NCBI RefSeq assembly: GCF_900103525.1 | Contig: NZ_FNHN01000007.1 | Location: 186,001 to 250,000, forward strand | Direction: 5' to 3' | Length of the DNA stretch: 64,000 nt | DNA from: Bacillus sp. OK048 | GTDB taxonomy: Bacteria; Bacillota; Bacilli; Bacillales; Cytobacillaceae | Shown here: positions 58,074 through 64,000 of the stretch, piece by piece | Numbering within the stretch: the stretch's first letter is position 1 | How the letters are laid out: every line of letters begins with the position of its first letter | The notes under the pieces: generated by a model | Database searches by the model: none | What the model was told of the DNA's origin: nothing | What the model saw: only the letters and a program-made list of their open reading frames with translations | Translations under genes and position numbers: made by a program

Positions 58074-59075
58074 ATGTTTGCTAGGGATATTGGGATTGAT
58101 TTGGGAACGGCTAACGTGTTAATTCACGTAAAAGGCCGTGGAATTGTATTGAATGAGCCTTCAGTTGTAGCCATAGACAGAAATACAAATCGTGTTCTTG
58201 CAGTTGGTGAAGAAGCTCGCCGCATGGTTGGACGGACACCTGGAAACATCGTTGCCATTCGCCCATTGAGAGATGGCGTAATCGCAGACTTTGACGTAAC
58301 AGAAGCAATGTTAAAACATTTTATTAATAAACTGAACGTGAAGGGCTTTTTATCGAAACCTCGTATTTTGATTTGCTGCCCAACGAACATCACTAGCGTT
58401 GAACAAAAGGCAATCCGAGAAGCAGCTGAAAAAAGCGGCGGAAAGAAGATTTACCTAGAAGAGGAGCCGAAGGTAGCTGCCATTGGCGCGGGAATGGATA
58501 TTTTCCAACCAAGCGGTAACATGGTGGTGGATATTGGCGGTGGGACAACGGATGTTGCCGTCCTCTCCATGGGCGATATCGTTACATCATCCTCCATTAA
58601 AATGGCCGGCGACAATTTCGACATGGAAATCCTTAATTACATCAAGCGTGAGTACAAGCTTTTGATCGGTGAACGTACATCAGAGAATATTAAAATTAAC
58701 ATCGGAACCGTATTTCCAGGTTCACGCTCGGAAGAAATGGACATCCGCGGTCGTGACATGGTCAGCGGTTTACCGCGTACGATCACGGTTCGTTCAGAGG
58801 AAATCGAAGGTGCATTGCGTGAGTCTGTGTCCGTGATCGTTCAAGCGGCAAAAAGCGTTCTTGAACGCACACCGCCGGAATTATCAGCTGATATCATCGA
58901 CCGCGGCGTCATCTTAACAGGTGGGGGAGCTCTCTTGCACGGAATCGACACCTTGCTTGCTGATGAACTGAAAGTACCGGTTCTAGTGGCAGAAAATCCA
59001 ATGGACTGCGTAGCCATCGGAACAGGCATCATGCTCGACAACATCGACCGCATTCCGAAGAGAAAACTTGGATAA
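58074..59075 (+). CDS. mbl: MreB-like actin Mbl
   Basis: 333 residues. Actin-type motifs: phosphate 1 IGIDLGTANVLIHVKGRGIV, phosphate 2 VVDIGGGTTDVAVLS, and adenosine loop GGGALLHGID. Position after spoIIID identifies it as Mbl rather than MreB. It forms membrane filaments that guide side-wall synthesis. CAAGGAGGAAAG precedes the ATG. A terminator follows. Confidence 0.94.
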   Translation: MFARDIGIDLGTANVLIHVKGRGIVLNEPSVVAIDRNTNRVLAVGEEARRMVGRTPGNIVAIRPLRDGVIADFDVTEAMLKHFINKLNVKGFLSKPRILICCPTNITSVEQKAIREAAEKSGGKKIYLEEEPKVAAIGAGMDIFQPSGNMVVDIGGGTTDVAVLSMGDIVTSSSIKMAGDNFDMEILNYIKREYKLLIGERTSENIKINIGTVFPGSRSEEMDIRGRDMVSGLPRTITVRSEEIEGALRESVSVIVQAAKSVLERTPPELSADIIDRGVILTGGGALLHGIDTLLADELKVPVLVAENPMDCVAIGTGIMLDNIDRIPKRKLG

Positions 59076-59083
59076 ACAGCGTA

Positions 59084-59114
59084 AAGTCTAATGACACCGT
59101 CATTGGGCTTTTTT
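59084..59114 (+). terminator. Terminator of mbl
   Basis: AAGTCTAATGAC and GTCATTGGGCTT pair with G-T wobbles around 3 nt, then TTTTTT. Confidence 0.85.
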
Positions 59115-59153
59115 GTGTGTTGGAGGTTTGGCTTGGCGGTGGATCACCGGTTT

Positions 59154-59222
59154 GGCACATAATCGGGGAGTCGGCACATAAAAAAAGATTTTGGCACATA
59201 AATTATGAAATCGGCACATAGG
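59154..59222 (+). repeat. Four GGCACATA motifs, 19-20 nt apart
   Basis: GGCACATA at 59154, 59173, 59193 and 59213. The array lies beyond the mbl terminator. The rest of 59223-59449 has no recognised feature. Confidence 0.88.
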
Positions 59223-59449
59223 CAAAACTTCTAAAAAAAACCCGTTTATGTTTCTCCGACTGTATGAAAAACAAAAGATTTCGCCACTTTTTGCCATGGA
59301 AATACTTTTTCTGCAAAAAGTTGGTGTCTATTTCCTAATTATTTTCTATAATAGAGTATAATATTAGGTAAAATGAAAAAACAGCAGAAGAATGGGTAAA
59401 CTAATGGTCCAATACAATAGATGGATTTCGGTAAAAGGGGAATAAAGAG

Positions 59450-59785
59450 ATGTCAGTAAATCATCTAAACCAGGTAAAAACGAGGGAAGAGTATAAAAAG
59501 ATAAAAGAAGATGAGCGGAAAAAGTCTGTAGATGCGCCTACGGCCCAAAAGGCTTCGAAAGCCAAAACTGCTCAAAAAGTCAGCAAAGCGGCGTATGAAA
59601 AAAAGCGGATTCGGATCCGTCTTATTCCGATTTGGCTTAGAATGGTCCTTTTGCTCGTTTTAACTGGGGTTTTTATGGTAGCAGGTACCGCGGTTGGGTA
59701 TAGCTTCCTTGGTGATGGGAATGCGGGAGATGTCCTAAAACAATCGACTTGGACACATATTCTCGATTTAATTGAAAAAAAATAA
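59450..59785 (+). CDS. EpuA-like membrane protein (annotated elsewhere as RNA polymerase subunit beta-like)
   Basis: 111 residues: a basic N-terminal half (about 1-60, with KAYEKKRIRIRLIPIWLR at its end) and one membrane helix (about 64-84), then GYSFLGDGNAGDVLKQSTWTHI, the EpuA family signature. It is known before fabZ in several Bacilli. Despite the usual database name there is no sign of an RNA polymerase role. Ribosome site AAAGGGGAA. Confidence 0.8.
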   Translation: MSVNHLNQVKTREEYKKIKEDERKKSVDAPTAQKASKAKTAQKVSKAAYEKKRIRIRLIPIWLRMVLLLVLTGVFMVAGTAVGYSFLGDGNAGDVLKQSTWTHILDLIEKK

Positions 59786-59789
59786 ACGC

Positions 59790-59815
59790 GGAAGGGCTTC
59801 TTGCCCTTCCTTTTT
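59790..59815 (+). terminator. Terminator of the EpuA-like gene
   Basis: GGAAGGGC-TTCTT-GCCCTTCC, then TTTTT. Confidence 0.93.
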
Positions 59816-59869
59816 ATATCCTCTTAATAGTAAAATATAGTTATCTGTTCCTATGAGGAGGTACTAACC

Positions 59870-60295
59870 ATGTTAGATGTAACACAAATTAAAGAAATTA
59901 TTCCCCATCGTTATCCATTTTTGCTTGTTGATAAAATTTTAGAAGTTGAAGAAGGGGTCAAGGCGGTTGGAATCAAAAATGTTACGGCCAATGAAGAGTT
60001 TTTCAACGGACATTTTCCTGACTATCCTGTGATGCCGGGTGTTCTGATCGTCGAGGCGCTTGCGCAGGTTGGTGCTGTAGCGGTATTGAAAAAAGAGGAA
60101 AATCGCGGCAAACTGGCTTTTTTTGCTGGTATTGATAGCTGCCGCTTCAAGAGACAGGTTAAACCAGGTGACCAATTAAGACTGGAAGTTGAAATTATCC
60201 GCTTGCGTGGTCCCATTGGAAAAGGGAAGGCCGTTGCGACGGTAAATGGAGAAATTGCTTGTGAAGCGGAAATAACCTTTGCATTAGGAAAATAA
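59870..60295 (+). CDS. fabZ: 3-hydroxyacyl-ACP dehydratase FabZ
   Basis: 141 residues, hot-dog fold. Catalytic His48 ([12 protein letters not shown]) and Glu62 (VLIVEALAQ). It removes water from 3-hydroxyacyl-ACP in fatty acid elongation. ATGAGGAGGT precedes the ATG. It corresponds to ywpB in the B. subtilis order. It is followed directly by a terminator. Confidence 0.96.
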   Translation: MLDVTQIKEIIPHRYPFLLVDKILEVEEGVKAVGIKNVTANEEFFNGHFPDYPVMPGVLIVEALAQVGAVAVLKKEENRGKLAFFAGIDSCRFKRQVKPGDQLRLEVEIIRLRGPIGKGKAVATVNGEIACEAEITFALGK

Positions 60296-60322
60296 CTGGA
60301 CTTGTTCCGGTTATTTTTTTTT
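60291..60322 (+). terminator. Terminator of fabZ
   Basis: AATAACTGGA and TCCGGTTATT pair around 5 nt, then TTTTTTT; it overlaps the stop codon. Confidence 0.85.
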
Positions 60323-60405
60323 GTAATAGTCCTTTCATTCTTGGGGAAAATAACAACAGACCAGTAAACGGGTCAATATTTTACTATGGAAAGGGGCTTT
60401 TATTT

Positions 60406-60696
60406 TTGAATAAAAAGTTGTTTGTATTGCTTGCAGGTACGGTTTTATCAGTGTCAATGTTAGCGGGGTGTACCACTAATAAGAATCAAAACCCACCTCC
60501 ACCGGTGAATGATAATGCACCGCTTAACAACACAAACACACGTTATAACGATAATAACCGTTTAAACAACACAAACACACGTTATAACGAAAATAATCGT
60601 TTAAATAACACAAACACACGTTATAACGACGGCATGAATGGTACCGACGATGGCACGGTCAGAGAAAGAATCGAACGCGACATTAATGTTAGATAA
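60406..60696 (+). CDS. Small Asn-rich repeat lipoprotein
   Basis: 96 residues from TTG 60406. Signal peptide with lipobox MLAGC, a Pro stretch (NPPPPV), then three 13-residue units NNTNTRYNDNNRL (39 nt in the DNA), and a short charged end. It would sit outside the membrane. YhcN/YlaJ-type spore lipoproteins have a similar signal and Asn-rich segment, but without the rest of that domain I do not assign it. A terminator follows the stop. Confidence 0.75.
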   Translation: MNKKLFVLLAGTVLSVSMLAGCTTNKNQNPPPPVNDNAPLNNTNTRYNDNNRLNNTNTRYNENNRLNNTNTRYNDGMNGTDDGTVRERIERDINVR

Positions 60697-60704
60697 TAAA
60701 GAGC

Positions 60705-60730
60705 AGGGCAGGCTAATGCAGCCTGCCCTT
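60705..60730. terminator. Shared terminator between the lipoprotein gene and ywpF
   Basis: AGGGCAGGC and GCCTGCCCT pair around 7 nt; TTTA follows on the plus strand. Confidence 0.8.
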
Positions 60731-60733
60731 TAC

Positions 60734-61165
60734 CTATTCATGTTTAATTTTTAATTTCGGCTTACTCTTCATTTTGTCCTTAAATTCATCAAGGAGCGTT
60801 TGACCGCCAAGGCCTTTTTCAAGGAGGCTGTCGAGCAAGAGTTCGGAGTAATCGCTTCGGGTACGGCGCAATTGTCCTTCAAACAGGACACTTATATGTT
60901 GGTCAAAGTTGGTTAGGGATACAATTTTGGTTTGGAAAAAGGCAGGGTCGTTATCACGCTTGGTAATCACCGCTTGTACAATCACCTCACGGCTTTCCAC
61001 GTGAATTTTTTTGAAGTAGTCATAAAGGGATAGGTCGGAATAAGCTTCCAGCAGCCAGCTGGCTCGTTCATTTTCTTTATTAATGATCAATCCATCTTCT
61101 AATGGGATTTCAACAGATTTCCCATCCTCAATAACTTCCAAAGCGACTAACTTAAAGGATTTCAT
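60734..61165 (-). CDS. ywpF: YwpF-family protein
   Basis: 143 residues from ATG 61165, 7 nt after GGAGG. The N-terminus MKSFKLVALEVIEDG and the centre ASWLLEAYSDLSLYDYF fit the YwpF-like family of Bacillus. Position between fabZ and ssb agrees with the B. subtilis order. No membrane part; the function is unknown. Confidence 0.8.
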   Translation of the reverse strand: MKSFKLVALEVIEDGKSVEIPLEDGLIINKENERASWLLEAYSDLSLYDYFKKIHVESREVIVQAVITKRDNDPAFFQTKIVSLTNFDQHISVLFEGQLRRTRSDYSELLLDSLLEKGLGGQTLLDEFKDKMKSKPKLKIKHE

Positions 61166-61424
61166 CAAAACACCTCCGGTTATCGATCGACGTTCCCATT
61201 TTCTAAATTATAGCATATCCTTGCTGGTTACAAATGTCGAAAAATATTTGTCGCTTTTTGCAAGTTTCTGGTTTTGAAAAAATAATCCTTCCAAAGTTGG
61301 TTTTTGCACTAATGGAAAAATTACTTTGAAGCCAAAACTCCCTTTATTCTCTGAAAAACACGATTTTACAGCACGGACGGAGTTAGCATATGATTAAGCC
61401 ATCAAAAGGAGAGGAGACAAATGG

Positions 61425-61811
61425 ATGATCAATCAAGTTACGCTCGTTGGAAGATTGACGCGTGATCCGGAATTAAGAAGGACGCCGGATGGACTGGCAG
61501 TAACGACAGTGATACTGGCCGTAAGCCGCCAATTTCGTAACCAGCATGGGGAAATTGAGGCTGACTTCGTTCAATGTACACTTTGGAAAAAATATGCAGA
61601 GAATACGGCGCAGTACTGCCGCAAGGGATCGGTTGTGGGGGTGACAGGAAGGTTGCAAACACGGCATTATGACAACAAGGAGGGGAAACGGGTCTATGTC
61701 ACGGAGGTGGTAGCTGAATCGATTCGCTTCTTGAGTGGAAAGCCGAATAATTATACACCTGTTGAACCGCCGCCAGCTGTTGTGATGAAGGAGGAGCTGC
61801 CTTTTGCCTAA
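61425..61811 (+). CDS. ssbB: Single-stranded DNA-binding protein, SsbB type
   Basis: 128 residues, OB fold: [20 protein letters not shown] at the start and [22 protein letters not shown]. It lacks a long disordered linker; the end EELPFA only resembles the acidic DDDLPF tip of SsbA. Position after ywpF fits SsbB, the DNA-uptake form, though the near-tip is a hint of SsbA-like contacts. AAAGGAGAGGAG precedes the ATG. It overlaps the next gene by 8 nt. Confidence 0.88.
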   Translation: MINQVTLVGRLTRDPELRRTPDGLAVTTVILAVSRQFRNQHGEIEADFVQCTLWKKYAENTAQYCRKGSVVGVTGRLQTRHYDNKEGKRVYVTEVVAESIRFLSGKPNNYTPVEPPPAVVMKEELPFA

Positions 61812-62082
61812 TCATGATGATATTGCGACAAGCTTAGAACAACTGCTTGAAAGTTTGATAAAAATGGTGGGTCGAGCCAATCAAAAAAACGACAACCTCC
61901 ATAAAGAAATCGTTCAGATCAATCAAAGTATGGACAGTCTGCAGAAAAGAATCGGCCAGCTAGAATGGATTTTGAAAGGGCAGATAAAGGAAAGGGAATG
62001 GAGCCCAATCAGAAATTACCCCACACATCCGCATCCGCACACTACATCCGAAATTCACGACCATATCTCAGTACATTTTTGA
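61804..62082 (+). CDS. Small coiled-coil protein coupled to ssbB
   Basis: 92 residues from TTG 61804, with GGAGG 8 nt upstream inside ssbB. Residues 8-62 form a likely coiled coil ([20 protein letters not shown]), the end is His/Pro-rich (THPHPHTTS). The overlap suggests joint expression. I do not recognise a family. Confidence 0.65.
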   Translation: MPNHDDIATSLEQLLESLIKMVGRANQKNDNLHKEIVQINQSMDSLQKRIGQLEWILKGQIKEREWSPIRNYPTHPHPHTTSEIHDHISVHF

Positions 62083-62191
62083 AAAGCTCACTAGGATTAC
62101 TTTTGGTAAAAAAATTTGAAACTTGGTTCCTTTTTTAAAATTTTCCCCCGAAAGTAGAGGTTCCTTTAGTAAAGAAAACAGCCGCCTTCCA

Positions 62192-62220
62192 AAATAATCC
62201 CCATTTTCCGGCCAAACAGC
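62192..62220 (+). terminator. Weak terminator after the ssbB pair
   Basis: CCGG...CCGG arms around CCAAACAGCG, then AATTTTTTT. Confidence 0.5.
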
Positions 62221-62393
62221 GCCGGAATTTTTTTATGGCTGGCTGATGGTCTATGGTTACCGGCAAGGAGGAAAACCGAGGTTCGGGGTAATCATAGGAG
62301 GTTTATAATTACCGCCACGGCGAAAAAAATCAAATTAGTGAATAAAAAATTGTCAGATGGGTATACTATGACAAAACCCCCTGTTTTATTTTC

Positions 62394-62429
62394 GAGGCCG
62401 CTGATCAAGTATCAGCGGCCTCTTTTTTT
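62394..62429 (+). terminator. Strong terminator before the XRE gene
   Basis: GAGGCCGCTGAT and ATCAGCGGCCTC pair over 12 bp around 5 nt, then TTTTTTT, which runs into the minus-strand stop of the regulator gene. The rest of 62083-62393 has no gene. Confidence 0.93.
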
Positions 62430-62838
62430 AGATATTCTTATGCCTTTTACTAGCTTTAATCTGATAGGTTAATAAATCGACAAAAAATGCACGGCGCTTT
62501 GGAGACATTAGATAGAGATCGAGTAGATTTTTTTTCAAATCTGGCTCTTGCTGAAGCAGTTGAAGTATGATGCCCAAATCATGATCCTCTAAGCTTTCCT
62601 TCGTAATATACCCAGGTTCGTCGACTTTTGGAAGCAGCTGGTTTAGCTCTTCGACTAAATACTCTTTCTCTACTTGATATAGTTCAGCAAATCGGACCAC
62701 CGTTTGATAGTTGGGTATGCTTTTTCCTGTTTCGTACCGACTCACCGTGGAACGGTCCATATTCATCATGTCTGCCAAAGTCTGCTGCGACCAATTCCGA
62801 CGGTCGCGAAGCTTTCGTAATTTTTCCGATAAAGCCAT
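62428..62838 (-). CDS. XRE-family transcriptional regulator
   Basis: 136 residues from ATG 62838 (MALSEKLRKLRDRRN), after GGCGGTGA; the frame extends upstream without a ribosome site. HTH_3 domain in the first 60 residues (WSQQTLADMMNMDRSTVSRYETGKSIP), then an acidic helical C-terminal domain that may mediate dimer contacts or ligand sensing. It stands alone. Its targets are unknown; an operator would be expected upstream near 62840-63040. Confidence 0.85.
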   Translation of the reverse strand: MALSEKLRKLRDRRNWSQQTLADMMNMDRSTVSRYETGKSIPNYQTVVRFAELYQVEKEYLVEELNQLLPKVDEPGYITKESLEDHDLGIILQLLQQEPDLKKNLLDLYLMSPKRRAFFVDLLTYQIKASKRHKNI

Positions 62839-63054
62839 CTCATTCACCGCCATTAAAACAATTGATGTTTTTAACTTAACGGCTATAGAAAGGGCATAGT
62901 TCGAATGTGCCCGATATGCACGGAAGTTCATGTGAAAACTGTGCACAAATGACTACTAATAGGATGTATGCCGGAAGAGGAAAAAAGGACTTTTAAAATT
63001 ATTGTCGAATAATAAATGTTGATGTAAATATTTGTATTTTTGGAGGTATATACG

Positions 63055-63450
63055 ATGCCAAACTCATTGATTTTCATTGGAGAACGACCGAGTCACTCAG
63101 AAATGTACATAAAAGGAAAACCAAGCTTCTTCGATGCCTTACAACTCTCAAAAACATCTCAACACCAAACTGCAATCCTGCCCTATCATTCCATTCCACT
63201 TCATCAGTCACTAATTTCTATTCATATTCTTGAAAGTAATTGCCGTTTCCACTGCCGGCAACAGTCGCTTCAGCTAATCGAAGGCAAGCAGCAGCTGTCT
63301 GAAGAAGAAGCCTACGATGTTTTTGCAAACTTCGCGATTATGGAAGACAACAAAGTCGCAATCCTCGTGCATTCAGACCAAAAAAGAATTAGAGCGGGAG
63401 AAAAAGAGGGGCCTAGGGTTTTGTCTGCTAGTCAGGACGAGGGGGTCTAG
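63055..63450 (+). CDS. Unknown protein with disrupted C-terminus
   Basis: 131 codons from ATG 63055, after TTGGAGGTATA. The first about 110 residues look like a normal protein (MPNSLIFIGERPSHSEMYIK), the last 20 or so (GEKEGPRVLSASQDEGV) look like frame-shifted junk and run into the Rpn remnant. It may have lost its true end when that sequence arrived. No family recognised. Confidence 0.55.
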   Translation: MPNSLIFIGERPSHSEMYIKGKPSFFDALQLSKTSQHQTAILPYHSIPLHQSLISIHILESNCRFHCRQQSLQLIEGKQQLSEEEAYDVFANFAIMEDNKVAILVHSDQKRIRAGEKEGPRVLSASQDEGV

Positions 63451-63474
63451 GGGTAAAAGAGGCGAGTCTCAAAC

Positions 63475-63889
63475 AAAAAATACGTTAACAGACCTGCTGG
63501 AAATACATTTTATCGAGTTTCCAAAATTTGAAGAAGTCCGTTACGATTTGAATAATCCCCTCCATTGCTGGCTATTATTCTTAAAAGATGATGTTCCTGA
63601 TCAATTATTGAGGGAGGTATTAAGGATGGACGTAATTAGTAAAGCAGAGGAAAAGCTGACAATGTTAAGCGCAGACCCGGAGACTAGAAAAGAGTACGAA
63701 CGCCGGGCGAGAGCCCTTTCAGACGAACGGAGCCGGTTAGAGGATGCCAGAGAAATGGGCATGGAAAAAGGTATAGTAAGTGTAATTAGAGGTCTTTTGG
63801 CCAAAGGAATGCCGCTCACTGAAGCTGCGAAACTTACTCCATATAGTGTTGAGGAATTAGAAAAGAAGTTAAACGAAAACCAAGAATAG
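63475..63889 (+). pseudogene. Rpn-family (PD-(D/E)XK) recombination nuclease, C-terminal remnant
   Basis: About 138 codons, in a different frame from the gene before it. LTDLLEIHFIEFPKF, KAEEKLTMLSADPETRKEYE and the Lys-Glu end VEELEKKLNE match the C-terminal half of Rpn/YhgA-type proteins. The N-terminal nuclease core (about 150 residues) is missing, and no ribosome site leads into it. These genes often spread and decay in Bacilli. An in-frame reading from 63317 exists but that part does not resemble the family. Confidence 0.75.
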
Positions 63890-63956
63890 CTGAATAGTTG
63901 GTTGATCTGTCACAAGCGCTGCTAGTATTACAAATACATGATAAATATTATCGATG

Positions 63957-63986
63957 AAGGGGTTCGGGGATATTCTCCGGCCCCTT
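63957..63986 (+). terminator. Hairpin after the Rpn remnant
   Basis: AAGGGG..CGG and CCG..CCCCTT pair around GATATTCT-like sequence, then ATTG; only a weak T-run. Confidence 0.6.
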
Positions 63987-64000
63987 ATTGCTGTGAAATT

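Overview
The window is chromosomal DNA from a low-to-moderate GC, spore-forming Bacillaceae (Bacillus or Neobacillus-like). The evidence is a Bacillus-type atp operon, an eleven-subunit nuoABCDHIJKLMN operon, a B. cereus-type sigma-B cluster (rsbV-rsbW-sigB-rsbY ... rsbK-rsbM), and the order ywzB-ywmB-murA-spoIID-spoIIQ-spoIIID-mbl-fabZ-ywpF-ssb, which I know from Bacillus chromosomes. No tRNA, rRNA, intact IS or CRISPR was recognised.

Layout. 1-1056: 3' part of a subtilisin-like protease gene. 1.4-8.8 kb: nine-gene F1Fo ATP synthase operon. 8.9-10.9 kb: FUSC-type membrane protein on the minus strand. 11.1-14.5 kb: a 5'-truncated dehydrogenase gene, a nine-copy 217-bp tandem array and a large cruciform-like inverted repeat. 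14.6-25.2 kb: proton-pumping complex I without the NADH-input subunits NuoE/F/G, and with a long Ala/Lys-rich extension on NuoC. 25.5-41.5 kb: a general-stress island centred on sigB, in which I can place 11 sigma-B-like promoters. It carries YflT-type and CsbD proteins, small lipoproteins, MscS-, CNNM- and CorA-type membrane proteins, Dps and GlsB, with the RsbK/RsbM/RsbY signalling branch that should release sigma-B. 41.9-62 kb: cell envelope and sporulation genes (murA, spoIID, spoIIQ, spoIIID, mbl, fabZ), with accessory insertions: a NERD protein, VanZ, a PBP3-type transpeptidase, a secreted rhamnogalacturonan lyase with a cre site, and an alkyltransferase-like protein. 62-64 kb: an XRE regulator, an unknown ORF and a decayed Rpn-family nuclease remnant.

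The most unusual content is intergenic. At least six sequence-unrelated families of short repeats occur, mostly just beyond intrinsic terminators or in promoter gaps. Their motifs are spaced at close to whole turns of B-DNA: GGCAGGT at 20-21 nt, GGCACATAAA at 19-20 nt, GTCCAAAACC at 21 nt, GAAGGACATTT palindromes at exactly 52 nt, CTGATT palindromes at 52 nt, and a four-palindrome element at 51/61/51 nt. The GGCAGGT module occurs once alone and twice inside large tandem arrays that have also copied a nearby terminator. A separate dispersed motif (GGTGACAGGCACC, with GTGGACACTGTCCAC) lies inside the atp and nuo operons and near ywzB and spoIIID. I know no function for any of these families.

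Functional links: atp and nuo together form the respiratory energy core. RsbK (sensor kinase, set by the RsbM methyltransferase) should phosphorylate the RsbY phosphatase, which dephosphorylates RsbV so that RsbW lets go of SigB; SigB then drives the surrounding stress genes. SpoIID, SpoIIQ, SpoIIID and Mbl serve sporulation and cell shape.
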